Shown one piece after another: positions 23,421 to 36,350 of a stretch of DNA of 64,000 nucleotides. The DNA is from Glossina fuscipes (Eukaryota > Arthropoda > Insecta > Diptera > Glossinidae). The notes under the pieces were generated by a model. That model was not told where the DNA came from, did no database searches, and saw only the letters and a list, made by a program, of their open reading frames with translations. Both the position numbers and the translations under genes were made by a program. The stretch is taken from assembly GCF_014805625.2 (NCBI RefSeq), contig NW_023998440.1:2826993-2890992 (forward strand). The letters run 5' to 3'. Position 1 is the stretch's first letter; every line of letters starts with the position of its first letter.

Positions 23421-24997
23421 ATTGACAATGACTTCCCTTGAAAGCTCAAAGAGATCTATATTATAGAAGTCCAATTGTGTCGTAGATCTAACAAGTTGTT
23501 GGCAGACTAGAGAGTAGAGCATCAACCGGACTATGACGGTATTTTCTACACGGACTACTACACCGGGGTTATAATGCGATATTGTACGAAAGATATATAC
23601 AGTATCAATGTGGGTTCACGCTGCTTAAAAGATGATTTTAAGAAATAGTTGAAACGATAGACAGATATCAAGACATTATGCTCCGTGCTGACAACGGGTC
23701 GCGATGATCGATCCCAAAATAGGATCAACCGTAGGTGAGTGATTTGACGCGTAGACATAGCCATATAAAAAGCATCTCTGCGACGAATGATAATTAATGC
23801 TTTAAATTATGGGCTCCGTAATCAGGCATCGTGAAAATAACCATTCGTGTGGGAGCATCGAAAAAAAATTCTTCACTTTTTATGTAAATCTAAATTACTT
23901 TGTTGGAGTGAGGTTGGTGTAATCTCCCGTATTCTCTCCATGTTTCTACGCATTACAAGTGGTTAATAAATTTTAAAATTCTCACTCATCAAATAATTTT
24001 ATTTAATTTTTATTTATTACATAAAAAGTTCATTAAATTTTCAGTGTAACCACATTTTAGGTCATTTGATGATATTATTAGCGTTGTTGTTAATATTTTT
24101 ATTACCATTTCAATAATAGTGCACTGTGCGAATGAACATTGAAAGGTGTGTGCATTCGCACAGTACTAATGCGGTTGCTCATCTCTATGCCTTCACAACT
24201 TTATACTTTTATAAATTAGTGGCATGTGTGTGTATATACGCAATAAATATGATTGATATGCTTTACTAATTTGAGAGCACACAGCATAAATGGGAATGAA
24301 AAAAACGCGCACTTTGAAATATTAAAATAACAATTAGAACTAAAAATAATCAGGAATGATGTGCTTACACACAAATAAAATGTTACCTGCATTCGAAACT
24401 CTATGGCAAGAATAGCATTGTGGGGAAACAAGATATGTAATGATAGTCAAAGGTAATGAAACGACTTTAAACGCAAATATCAGTATCGGCGTATCAGTTA
24501 GCCTACCTACACGGTAATACGATAAACGATGGAAACTTTTTAAATAGAGAGTCAATGATTGGTTGCTTAGCAATTTGCAAAAGTAAAAGCATAACCGGCA
24601 GATGATTGCATTTATAAGGTAAAGTAGCTGAAAATAACAAAAAGGCATGCAAAAGTCGATCTAACTCTCTTTCTGATTTACGAAAAATTAATTAAAATGA
24701 AGCAATAAACTCTTCACAATTCACATTCACCTACATATGTATGTTTATCTGCACGCCTCTGTGCGTGTATGTGCGTATTTATGTTGAAATGTTTTAAGCA
24801 TTGATGAACATTTGCTAATAATGTAAATTGTTTATGTGTTCTTATGACATATGAATGTGTGTTTATGAAATTTGTATACATTTTGTAATCATAAACCCTC
24901 GAATAAATACATTTTCAGAATAATTATTAGGAAATGTGAGTAAAAATATAAATTATTCCATTACATATGTATGTTGTGTGAGTCAGCAAATACTCTT

Positions 24998-24998
<1 letters not shown>
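23421..24998. other. AT-rich DNA, no gene recognised
   Basis: Unassigned apart from the hairpin listed separately at 24121-24166. The minus-strand frame 24340-24648 is hydrophobic but has no recognisable motif. Confidence 0.5.
24121..24166. repeat. Short strong inverted repeat (hairpin)
   Basis: GCACTGTGCGAATG at 24121-24134 and CATTCGCACAGTAC at 24153-24166 are reverse complements with one mismatch (12 consecutive perfect pairs), separated by an 18-base loop. The stem is too short for a typical microRNA precursor. Confidence 0.85.

Positions 24999-24999
<1 letters not shown>

Positions 25000-25047
<48 letters not shown>
25000..25047. repeat. (CT)n microsatellite
   Basis: About 24 uninterrupted CT units. 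Confidence 0.98.
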
Positions 25048-25050
<3 letters not shown>

Positions 25051-28000
25051 ACCTCTTTTTCAATTTTCTTTGCGGTTATATGTATATGTTTATAATTTAT
25101 CTGTTAACCAGTTATTAGAAAATGTTGGCACAGCTCAGGATTCGTACGTACGCATACCTCAAACGTATCAACCTAAAATCCAAACATACATATTTACTCA
25201 TGTTAATGAGTGCAACTGTAAACATCTAGACAAAAAAAAAAGAAGAAAACTAAAATAAAACAAAAAGAAAAAAAGAGTAAAAATCAAACATTGTAAACGT
25301 ATCGAAACGTGCAGGGAAGCATACGCCATACGACATACTTCACATACGCAGTCACATCTTTATGCATATAGGCAGAGATGATATTCTTGTTGTTCGCACG
25401 CACATGCATGCACATTCGCAGCCGTCATAGGCAGTGTGCTTTGATTGCATTTTTGTGTATCAATTAAAAAGCAAATAAGAATGCATGCACCCGAGGAAAT
25501 GTATGCGAATACACACGCATGCACGACAACGTTAATAATAAAAAGCTGGATCCCAGTATTCCTGCACGCGCGGACAGCGTTTACATACTTCGATCGAGTT
25601 CGAAGCGAGAGCTGCAAATAGAGGACAGTCAGGAATCTACAAAACGAATCACGATAAAGGTTCAATTGTTAGCTTTGCTTTACCCATGTCTCGTGTGAAT
25701 ATTGACGACCAGCATTACCTGACATTACACGCATTTCGCACGTATGAATATTAAAAGCAATGCCAGCATTATCGATTTTGTAGGTAGGATAGCAGAGGCT
25801 TACTTGTCCGCTTACCAATCCGTCTATCTCTTACTGCCTTCTGAATAAATAGAAAAAGTTTTGAAAACAATACTTACAGAACGCCAACAATTATCGAGCA
25901 AATCTCAATGGATGGATATACTTATATGCACTGGCGGGATACAAATCTCTCTCCCTCTCTACATTATTTAGCCCTATGGCCCTACGTGATATTGAATGAA
26001 AGTTCATTAAATTATAATTAAAGGATAGAGCCAAGGCATATTATAGATGCATGTACATGTATATGTATGTATATGTCTATATATAAATATGCATAAATAT
26101 TTTACATTGTTTTCCTTCTTCTCTTTTTTTTTGTTTTTTTTTTTTTGTTTGTTCCTTCATTACTCGTTTACTTCATCCGCAAACAAATAAGCATAAACAC
26201 GTAAATAACAGTAATACAGGAATTTATTAAAACATGCATATTCATTCAATGTTTACCGTTAGCGCTATCGTTACTGGTATCAATGCTCAATCAATTGTTG
26301 TTTGTATTTCTACTATGCGCTTGAAATTTCTGGATCCATTCTTCTCGATTTGTTAACGTCATTTCCTTTTATCTCTTGTATTGAGCACACTGTACTTTAA
26401 AGCGAAACATTAGCATAAGCTTTCACATATATATATATATATATATGAGAAGAAGTCTTGTACGCGACTATATGCATGTGTAAAGTGGAAATGACTTCAA
26501 ACGCAAAATTCAATATTTATTTCATCTTGTGGTTATTTTTTGCAGCAAAAATAAAACAAATGAAGAAATGTTACCATAAGAACAACAACATTTTCTTTAG
26601 ATATATTAAATACTCTTATACTTAAAGGAACATTTGGAGACTTAACGAAAATGAATACGTACATATTTTCGTCGCACTGACGTTTAAAGAATATCCTTGA
26701 TCGTTTGTTTGACAAAGGTACCGCTCTACGTTGTCGCTTCAAGTGTCTGCCTATATGACTATTCCTACCATGTTATTCTACAGATATGCAGCATTACGTA
26801 CACTTGTAAGAAACTTTTATTCAATTATATTATCATTTAAGTTGTTAAAAATGGAAAATAGCTCTCCTATCAAATTTAATCCCAGGATACTTTTCATCGA
26901 ACTTCGATTTTAATAAATTAAATGTCACTAGCGGGGTAAGTTGTCGCGTTGACTTTGAAAGACAAGCAATCGCTCCAGCGTAGGTCACAGAGTTATTCAG
27001 TTTCTTACCAAGGGTGTCGGGCTTATGAGTTTTGACGATGTCAGCAGTACTCTTGCTGTTTGGATTTCTGTTACTCCTTCCGCTACTGTCATTTACTCTT
27101 TGTGCTTTAATAGAGTGAAGTATTCACTTCGTCCCCTGATTCACACAACAATAATAATTACATATATGATACTGCTTTCATCAAATACTCTGTTTGATAA
27201 CAAAAAATTGTATACATTTTCATGATTAAATGACAAACTTAAGAAAGTCAGAGAAATCAAAAAGTAAATAAATAAAAATTAAATATTTCTCAGTACTTGT
27301 CGAAGGAGAACAAAGGAAAATTGACTATCACATTTGACGCAATGTAACTTTCACCTATTACTAGGTAAAGGCGTGAAAAAAGTTCTGGCGTCGACTTCCA
27401 CAGGACAGTCTTCTGATGGGATTCGACACAATACGCCTTCTGGGAAAAAAAGCAAGAAAAGCACTGAAAATAATAGACAACAAATTTGGAGCAAAAACAT
27501 TTTTTACCATGAGCATTAAGAGTTTAATTGGCAGGCAGTACGCCGCGGAAAGAGAAAGAATCTAGCGAAAAATAATGCCGAAGCGTTTAATCGAAAATAA
27601 AAAACCAAAATTTAAATTTGATTCAGACTCAGAGCAAGAGTGCCTGGAGAGAAATTTAATAATAATGAATATTTTAAAGTCGTCCTACTAGATGAAGGTA
27701 TTTTTGCTATTAACGTTCACAGTGGACAAATTTCATGCAAACTTTTTAAGCAAGAGCAACCCCATAATCCTGCTCAGCAGTTTGTGTTGGCAGAAAGAAG
27801 AAAAAAAGTTGAAAAGGAACACTTATTTTCTTACTCTACGCAATCATTTTTGCTTACGTTCGCCTTGGAATAACTGGTTGAGTTTTTCTCATTATTATTA
27901 ATTTTTTTTTTTTTTGCTTTGTCACTTTTTGTCCTATGTAAGACACAAATTGAATTTTTTTTAGCTAGAATATGTTTCTTTTATTCTTGAGAAAAAAAAA

Positions 28001-31000
28001 AAATCTCAATTAACTTTTTTGTTTGCAATAATTATCGCATGTCATAAAGTATAGAAAACGAATAAATGCTAAGAACTATATAGATTTTTAAAGTTGCGAG
28101 TGATATCCCCAGGGACGGAATGATGTAGCGTCGGTTTCCACAACGAACCTCAGTTTCGCTTAACTTTTTTCTCTTTGTCCTTCTACGCATTCGTGCAGAT
28201 ATCTGTGAACGCACGAGCTGAAATGATTACTAATGGCCAAAGTAGCACATTACCGGACCACATCGTTTGACACCACAACAAGATTAAAAAAAAAAAAAAA
28301 TGCATAGGATTTTCCCTCTCCTATGGTTACTCGTGTTATATGCTACAACTACAACCGGGTCGATTCATTCATTACGTTAATAAATAAAGAGGCCAAATAC
28401 AAAACAAATGTTTCTATGAATAGGTGTCCACGTAAGCCTAACTCTCGAGCGAGTGGTTGTATACGCAGTAAACGCACGGTAGGATCGCTTTGCCAGATTA
28501 AGAATTTGATAGTCTTCACATATGTGTGGGAAGAATAGGAACAGCGCGCGCTGGATTTACCTAGTAAGAGGAAGACATTTCTCATCGCCGAATGAGTGGC
28601 ATTGACTTTCATTTCAATGATTTTTATTGTTCCATTAAAATCTTGAAGAGAAATTTTTCTATTTTCACTTTTTTCTCTTAAAATATTCTTCAATATATTA
28701 TTACATATAAAAGTGATTGAACCGGAAATGTTCTTCACACATATCTCATCTCTTTGGGCCAAGACAAAGGAGGCCAGCAGTTGATATAATACTCATAGAT
28801 GTGAACCTATTGAGAAGGGAAGTAAGTTTATTTTCAAAATAAAAGAAAACCCTTTCCGGTCTATCTCCTTGGTCACCCATAAGAAATATTCTTAGCCAGA
28901 CGATCGATAGTGGAAATCTTTCACGCTTCGTTGTCGCCAATCCATTTTTAATTTCTAGGGAAAAACACGAACATATTAACGTTAGATCCAGGCTCTGACT
29001 TTAATACTTAGGTCCGTGAAAAGAGTTAATTCACCGACTTTAACGTAATAAAACAAAGCAAGAGTTCACTGCGTCAAGCACAGTTAAAAGTTGGAGACGT
29101 TATTACTGTACGCTTTTTAAAAAATAAAACGTAGTCGTTATAGTCAATCAGGCGATCACAATATGCGTGGAACTTGTGAACACCAAAATCGTCCCCCATT
29201 TCGGTTCCACACGTTGTATTAAAAATAATTAGGTAGGGATGGGTTTAAATCGAACTTGTACTATACAGTTCGAGTCAGAATTTGATTGATAAATAACTTT
29301 TTGCCTTTTCTTGCTTTCTGACAGCCAGCTAAGAATTAATGTTACACACAAGGAGTTTTACGCGAAGCAGTGTAAGAAACAAGAATTCTTGAGTGCGAAC
29401 AGTTAATTAATAGTTAGGAAGAGCCGCAGAGTCCGTGTAGAGAAAGTGTTGAATTAAATGAATAAACCTGATCAGAGTATGTTAATATTGGTAAGTGACG
29501 GAAGTAACCGATACGTTTAAACGCGGGTAGGCTTTGTTTTTCGTGGAGAGTCCGAAGATAACAAATATTCTTGGAAAGAAACTCAGGGTCGCCGAAGAGC
29601 GAACCTTGGCGTAAATTTCTTCGATAGATGCTCATAGATGTAGTAAATTGATATTTTGTACGAGAAAGCAATAAAGGGAAGCGAGTGGCATACTTATAGG
29701 GAACTATTTACGTTTTCCTCGTTACGTTTGTAGCGAACTATTCACATTCGTCTGTTTCAGTAACATATTTAAAAATACGTTGCCATAGACAACTGATGTT
29801 AATTAATTGTGAAGCTACTTGCAATGCATTCTTAAAAAAATTATTGACATTGCTTGTTGGAAGAATTCATATTTGTTGCTTCGGAAAATATTTAAAATGA
29901 AATATGTGCATAGGTATGTGCCGATTCATATATGAATTGCTGGATAAAGGCACCGAGTTGTCTAGATTGAGTAAGAGTTTCAATAACGTTGGTAAATCAA
30001 TGGAAAAACCAATCGTCAACATGAAAGAAAAAACTGCAACTAAGATATTTATTTTATTTTCATTTCCTTTTTTTATTTTCTTTTGTGTTTTTTGCTTTTT
30101 TCTCTTTCTTTCCTTTTCCAAATGGTTTCTATGTAAAGCATTACAAATTGAAAATATCCATTGTCCTTTCCGTTTGATATTATTCCCTTATCACTGAAGG
30201 AAAAATTAGCTTCTATTCAACAACTGATTAAACTCATAAACCCGTAAGCAAAGTGAAGAAGAATACAGTTTATTCATATGTGTGTATGTATGTATGTTTA
30301 GTTGTTAATTGTGTTCATTACATTTTTTCTTAGCATAACATTTGTGTTTGTAATTATGTTTGTTGTCATTAAAAAGGTTACGCAGTTGCCTAGGTTATGT
30401 TTATTTGTTAATGTTCCTTCTTTTCTAATCTCTTTTTTTACCTGTCTATTCTTTTATTTATTTATTTTTATTTTTTTTTTCTTGTATTTTTTCTGGTTTT
30501 GTTTTTGCTCTTTTAGTTGCACTAATGAGCTCGTTGTGTACACACATTTACTTTCATTTCTTTGCGAGTACTTATTCAGGGTTTTGTAAATTTATCTAAA
30601 TGCATTTATAGTTGTGCATAAGGAGACAAGTGTATATGTTGCTCTGTGCGTTTTCATAAAATAGTGTGAATGTGTATGCGTACTTAGTATATAAATCACA
30701 TGAGTTGTTTCTCTAAACGACCATAATCCTTTGAATGTAGAAAAACAACGCCATTAACTCAACTTTTAATTCAACACATGTTCTAATACAAGTACATGTA
30801 CAAACGTGCCCGCATATTTGTATATATATGTATATGCATATCTATATATGTGTGTGGGTATGCGTAATTTGCATGTACAACTTCATTCATTTCTCTTATA
30901 CTTGTTAGATATTATTTGCTTGTTTTGTTGTTCTTGTATTATTTTGCATGCACTCATGAATACTCATTTACGCAGACATATAGTTAGTTGCAAACCTATT

Positions 31001-31499
31001 CATATAAAGAGATATACAGAGATTATATAATAACTTTTTAAGCAATTTTTGGTTACAGATGCTTTTACGGAACTAAAAGTACATAATATCAACAAAGACA
31101 ACAAAAGTACTTGTTATATATAACTTATTTGATGTTTTGATAGTCGCGCCCTCAGAGGGCAGAGGAAAACATATTTATTTCGTCATCCTGCTCCTAATTT
31201 CTACCTATGCGAATGCGCGTTTGCTTAATGACATATATCTTAATCAATTATGCATACAATTTTCGTACATTTAAAATTGAAATTGATTAATTACATTAGG
31301 TGGAGTGTCTTTTATGAAACTTTTCCATTTCCCGCGCTCTTCTTAGACTACTGATTACAGTTAGCCACGGTTTATGCTCTATTTAATGACTGCGTATTTT
31401 TTTATTTAAACGTTACTTAAGTAACTTAATACAATGCAATACTTTAGCTACACGCATCTATACGTTATGTCTTCATTTCATAAGTCTTATCTTCGGTTT
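25048..31499. other. Long AT-rich stretch without a recognisable gene
   Basis: Contains an (AT)n tract at 26427-26447, an A run near 28286 and many T runs. The frames at 27334-27519 and 27640-27873 look mildly protein-like (a Lys/Ser-rich piece and SDSEQE near 27630, with a frameshift between them) but match nothing I know. The minus-strand frame at 28349-28762 (137 codons) is also unrecognised. No splice-supported exon was identified. Confidence 0.5.
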
Positions 31500-33010
31500 G
31501 CTCTTCCGTCACTCGGTTCTTCCTTTCGTTTGTCCATATCTCTGTCTACCCATTTTTTCTCCTCTTTATCCAGTTAAAGATCCCTTCTTTGGTTTTCCTT
31601 GAACCGAACATCCACACTTAACGATTTTGCCGTCTAAACTTTGTTTGGTCCATAGTATATACACGTATCCGTATGTTTGACTATCCTTTTATCTGTTCGT
31701 GTGCCTTTCTGTTCAACGATTCATTTGAGTACCTCAGCGAATAAGAATCGCAGCTACAAAGCCAGTATTCGCAGGCTAAAATCCTAGCTCGATTTGATCA
31801 CACTTGGTCACTTGGTGTAGTAAGCGCTCAGTTGGCCGAAGCGTAGCAGGCGCCCACTAGGCTGCGAACATTTTCTATCTCCTTCTGTCTCCTCATTTCT
31901 ATCCGACAGTTACCATGTTTCAGATGTGTGGAGACTATCCTCAACGTGATTGGGCCTGTTACAAAAAAAAAAGAATAAACACACCTATGAGCTCGTAAGT
32001 TTATCCACTCATCTCCTCTTGCAATCAAGTCTAAATTTTCCCTTCCGCTGTTCTTTCAACCGTCTGCTTGTCCGTTTATCTGTTTAAACATAAGTTTATC
32101 CGTCTTACTTAGCACTTAACTATGGTATTCGTTCATCTACCCCTTAATGGCGTTACGAAACTCCGGTTAATGCTGTTACGACGATCACACATTTGATAAA
32201 AATAAGTCAACATCAAAACTCCCAGTTTTTCTAGGTATCGAAATTCTATGAAATGCTAAAACCAAGTAAAGATTTGCGACGCTTCACTTTCCAGTATCCT
32301 AAGGGAGTTACGCCTATCGCAGATGACGTTTGCCGATAGAAATGAACAAAAATTAAAAGAAACCTAACAGGGAGGTGAAAGGGTTAATTAAAATAACGAA
32401 ATTATATCTAGTATTGGCGTGTACATGACAAAAGGTTTACAGGTAGGATAGAGTATATGCTGTAAGTAGACGCAGTTAAATCGTCCTATGCGAAGGCAGA
32501 ACTCAAAAAAAGGTCTGAAACGCCATTAAATACCATTTTCTGTAAATAACTTCTCTTCAAATAGTTCTTCTACAAATTGTAAATAAAATCTATGCTATCC
32601 TAAAACCCAAAATCGATTGGGATGAACTCAATCCCAGAAATATTTGGATAAAAATGTAAAATACCAAAAGAGGAATTTTACGTAACAATATGTTCCAGCT
32701 ATCGTCGTTTTACCCCTCAATTCAACTCGGACGTGTTTCTTCCCTTTGTCCCTTTATACGTTTTCCTTTTCATCATCTTTATGAACTTATCCCCTTTGAC
32801 ACTCAACTATTGCATTCATTCATCTACCTGTTAATACCTTGAAGCAGTCGTCCATGCATCCGTATCCTTTCCCAAAAAACACTCCTTTCAACTGTGCTTA
32901 ACTTTGTTTTTATTTGTTCCTCTACGCAGTCAGTTTTCTACATATTTATCTAATTTATTCCGTCTTATCTGCATACCTTAATTGCTCTATTCATCCAATT
33001 GACTCCCTTC
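31500..33010. repeat. Degenerate pyrimidine-rich repeated blocks
   Basis: At least three loosely similar blocks recur, near 32040-32160, 32725-32850 and 32890-33005. Each is T/C-rich with TTATCCGTCTTA-like, ACTTAACTAT-like and ATTCATCTACC-like segments in the same order. Similarity is weak and the boundaries are uncertain. No coding potential was seen. Confidence 0.35.
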
Positions 33011-33929
33011 ATGTGTCCATTTCATTATTTATTTATTTCTAAGATGGAAAATTGAAATTCATTTATATTCGTTGACCGTGACTCTGTTGAACAATTCCAA
33101 AGATTCAAACAATCTGATGTGATAATGACATCGATCATCATGCACAATTAACCTCAGTGATTTTCATACCTTTTTCTAAGGTCTCGCACTTTCAAAACTC
33201 GTACCCTGTTTGTTCATTTTACATTTCTCAAATAAACTCAAAGACAGAATAAATTAAAAATTAAATCTTGAGCACACACAGAAACATAACTTATCTCTTC
33301 GCTACCTGTTTAACATGCAATTTCTACATTTCTTATATGTATCAGAGAAACGATTTATTTTCACTCTTTTATATCGTTTGCAATGCACATGATACGCATC
33401 AGGTTTAGATAAACTGAAGACTCTAAGCATATTTTACTACTATCGTATAATGTACGTTGATAATATATATAATGAATAGAAAATCGAAGCAATTGTAACC
33501 TTGAGAGCAAATCCTTAAGTAATTATCGCAAAAAATAAAAAAAACTATTTTTTTTACGTGTTAAGACTATTTAGATTGAACTCCTAAGAAGAACGAGTAG
33601 AAAATATCAATCGGACGGGAATAATTGCAAAAACGTGGAAAGTGGAAAATTTTTGTGGCACGCTTTTAACATAGCTAATAAAAGCAAAAATGTTCACATG
33701 AATTGAAAGACGCTTTTGCTCCTAATGCTCAACGTTCAATAGATGTTCTGTAGCAATGATTTGCAGTACGGTAGTTGATACAAGCGTCCGGATAAGCAGA
33801 AGACGAAAAACGATAGTGATTTGAAAAAGTGTTTAAGGACGCATTGAAAATCGCTCAGCTCAGATCCATGTCAGTAGAGACTTGAATATTTTTTTAAAAT
33901 TCACAAATAAAATAAAAATTATTTAAAAC
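33011..33929. other. AT-rich DNA, no gene recognised
   Basis: Nothing recognisable. Confidence 0.5.
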
Positions 33930-34850
33930 AAGAACATTATAGTCGGACAAGACCGGCTATTAGATATATTGCACCACTTCATCTAGCACAGTTACTCACA
34001 AAAAAGGCAAAATACTTTCATGCAAAGGCATACTTTCCATGAAGACCCGCATATTACCAAAGCATTATATGACTTTTTCTTCCCCAAAATTTTATTGTTT
34101 TTCACTTTCCGTCATAAAAACCTAGAAATTAGATTATTTCTTCCCTTAGGGTTTGCTTTTCATGATAGCTTAGCTATATATCGTAGGGTATAAAAAATAG
34201 ACATATGTGGTGCAAATTCCCTAGGTGTGATTTTTTTTGCTAAATTGCTGCTACGGACCAAATGGTTACTATTTTCATGAGAAATCTTACATGGATTGAG
34301 ATCCAAGAAATAGGCCAGCGTGTTTCAAATTTAATCCACTTAATGTTAATGTCAACTTGCTATCATGAACAAATTTTTATTATAACACATTAACAATTAG
34401 ACCTGCTTGATATACAAGCGTATCGTAAGAATCCTTATATGCGATGGTATCCAAAAAATAGATCTATGTGAAATCAATAAGGTTGATGTTTTTTGTCCAT
34501 TTAGTGTTATATAATAACAATCAATTTTTACCATGAAGTATTGAAAATTATACCTTTTTGCCATATAAAGGTTCACTGTTTGAAGGGTGGGTTGTAAGAG
34601 AGGCTGTTCAAAAGTTGTCTCAACCGAGCGGAATTTTTTATATCAATTTGGAATGGTCACATGGTAATGCAGAGTGAGCTTTGTCAACAAGTTTTGAAGT
34701 TTGCAATTTTTTTCCATAGAACGATTCAGACGAGAACTCAGCCAGACGGAAGGAGAGATGGCCAGGCGGACTTCAGAATCGATCGGTATAATATAAAGCG
34801 GGTCTTTCTTAAGATCTTCTATGACGTACATACGGCCGCACCAGTTTAAC
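33930..34850 (+). repeat. Dispersed repeat family 1, near full-length copy
   Basis: It starts AACATTATAGTCGG with an imperfect hairpin (GTCGGACAAGACCGGC at 33942-33957), followed by ATATATTGCACCACTTC. It ends with a purine-rich GACGGAAGGAGAG segment and CAGAATCGATCGGTATAAT near 34770-34793. The copies at 45990-46360 and 55322-56860 share both ends. No transposase or RT frame is seen in it, so it appears non-autonomous or decayed. The small open frames at 34643-34852 are incidental. Confidence 0.65.
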
Positions 34851-35479
34851 AATTTTGTACCGTAAATGGTTTACAATATAACACGGGTTTGGGTAACATT
34901 GTAAAGAAATTAAAAGAACTAAGAAATTTTTTTATCTGTGGTTTTTGTAACTCGATAACTTTGTTTTAAGGAACACCGCCCATAAATGAATGAATGAATT
35001 TGAAACTGAATATAAAGAAGTATATAAAAAGTCGACCGATTAAATTTCTGAGCTACTTTTACACACCATTTATTTCACTTACTTTTATATTCAAAATAAT
35101 GTAAAAATAAAGATAAAAAAAACTAAAAATAACAGCTAATGTAGGTTGCGGTTGCAAAATGCAACTTTTCAAGTCCCAATCATTTATCACCCAATCGTAG
35201 GTTCATAGTCTACAAAAATATTTTAGTAATTTTGTCTTTTATTTTCGCACTAAAATTAATGATTCTGTTGTTTTTGTGAAAAAAGAACAAGAAAAGTGGT
35301 AAACGAATACAGTTTGATGTCAAACGAGATTTACTGTTATTGAATGCAAGCAAAAGGTAACCAAACATCTATGCAATCATCTAGATAACAATAAAATATT
35401 TTAAAAATAACAAGTTGTAGTAAATTTTCAATGGATTGCTTTTTTGTATGAAAGATTGTAAAATTTTAAATGAATTTTC
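34851..35479. other. AT-rich DNA, no gene recognised
   Basis: Nothing recognisable. Confidence 0.5.
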
Positions 35480-35945
35480 AATTCATCCGTATCCGCACAT
35501 CTGTCTGTTTAGAAACCAATTTTGAACGGATATGCACAAAACAGTTTCTCAAACAGTTTCATCATCTGTTAAGCTAAAGTGTAGTCAAAGTTATTCACGG
35601 AGCAGTTCCTAAATAATCAGCAAAGACTAAGCGTTTTAGAGAAGAGAAATTTATGTACCATTTGAGTTAATACTAAATATATAGCAAATTACAGGCATTA
35701 TGTAGACAAGATCTGTTTCGTTTTTTGCAACAATTTTGTTTTGCTCAGAAATTTTGCCAACAAAATGAGAAGAAAGCACTAAACACCTATAGCAAAATAT
35801 CGGCAAAGTGGTTTAAATCGGATCACTTTTCCGACCACTTGTCGTATAACACCGTGTTTTGAAAAATCTATATATTAATAAGTGTAGGATGGTGCAGGTT
35901 ATTTAATGGTTTATCCTACCCCACTATAGTGATCTTACTTGGTTT
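35480..35945 (-). repeat. Dispersed repeat family 1, inverted copy
   Basis: Opposite orientation to the preceding copy. It opens with CCGTATCCGCACATCTGTCTG and closes with TATTTAATGGTTTATCCTAC and CCACTATAGTGATCTTACTT at 35900-35940, the reverse complement of the family's hairpin start. Confidence 0.6.
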
Positions 35946-36109
35946 AATTTAAAAATTCCCAATTTTTTAAATTTTATTTAAAAAATTCCACCTGCACAGC
36001 AAAGGCGTATCACACTCTAGAAATTTAACAAATGAAACTGCGCTTTATTGGAATGGAAGTATAACTACAAGTAATGTGAACAACAATAGTTATGTGTCTA
36101 ATAATCCTA

Positions 36110-36350
36110 AACTTCCTTCCAATATATTCCTTTAAGTCCGCTGCTGAGATTATCGCGTTAACCGAAGCAATTCGTAATACGAGGAAAAAAAATTATAGTA
36201 TATGCAGACTCACTCTCTGCTACTATCCGTCTTGTATTAAGAACATTTTGTCGTCAAAAACTTCGAATACTCTTCCGTTCAATGTTATTAATTATCCATT
36301 AATCTTTCTAATATAAAATATTTCCTTAATTATCGTATATTATGTATAAA
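36110..36350 (+). mobile_element. LINE-like RNase H relic, second copy
   Basis: Homologous to 4285-4815. The frame gives AAEIIALTEAIRNTRKKNYSIC, containing the AE motif of LINE RNase H, then a degraded Asp motif. The 3' part shares CTATCCGTCTTGTATTAAGAAC-like and TATTTCCTTAATTATCGTA blocks and ends in an A-rich run, as expected of a LINE 3' end. Confidence 0.55.

Noticed and set aside
27334..27873. Possible transposase or gag relic (two frames with SDSEQE and Lys/Ser-rich sequence)
   Set aside because: Mildly protein-like, but I could not match it to any family motif, so it is mentioned only as unassigned.
28349..28762. 137-codon minus-strand open frame
   Set aside because: No recognisable motif, composition follows the AT-rich background, and no splice or start context supports it.
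29340..29480. Possible solo LTR (AATAAA-containing segment followed by a TTGGTAAGTG primer-site-like string)
   Set aside because: No paired LTR, no TG...CA borders and no target duplication were found.
31740..31860. tRNA-like segment with GCGCTCAGTTGG
   Set aside because: The A-box is passable but no B-box lies at the right distance and no acceptor stem forms.
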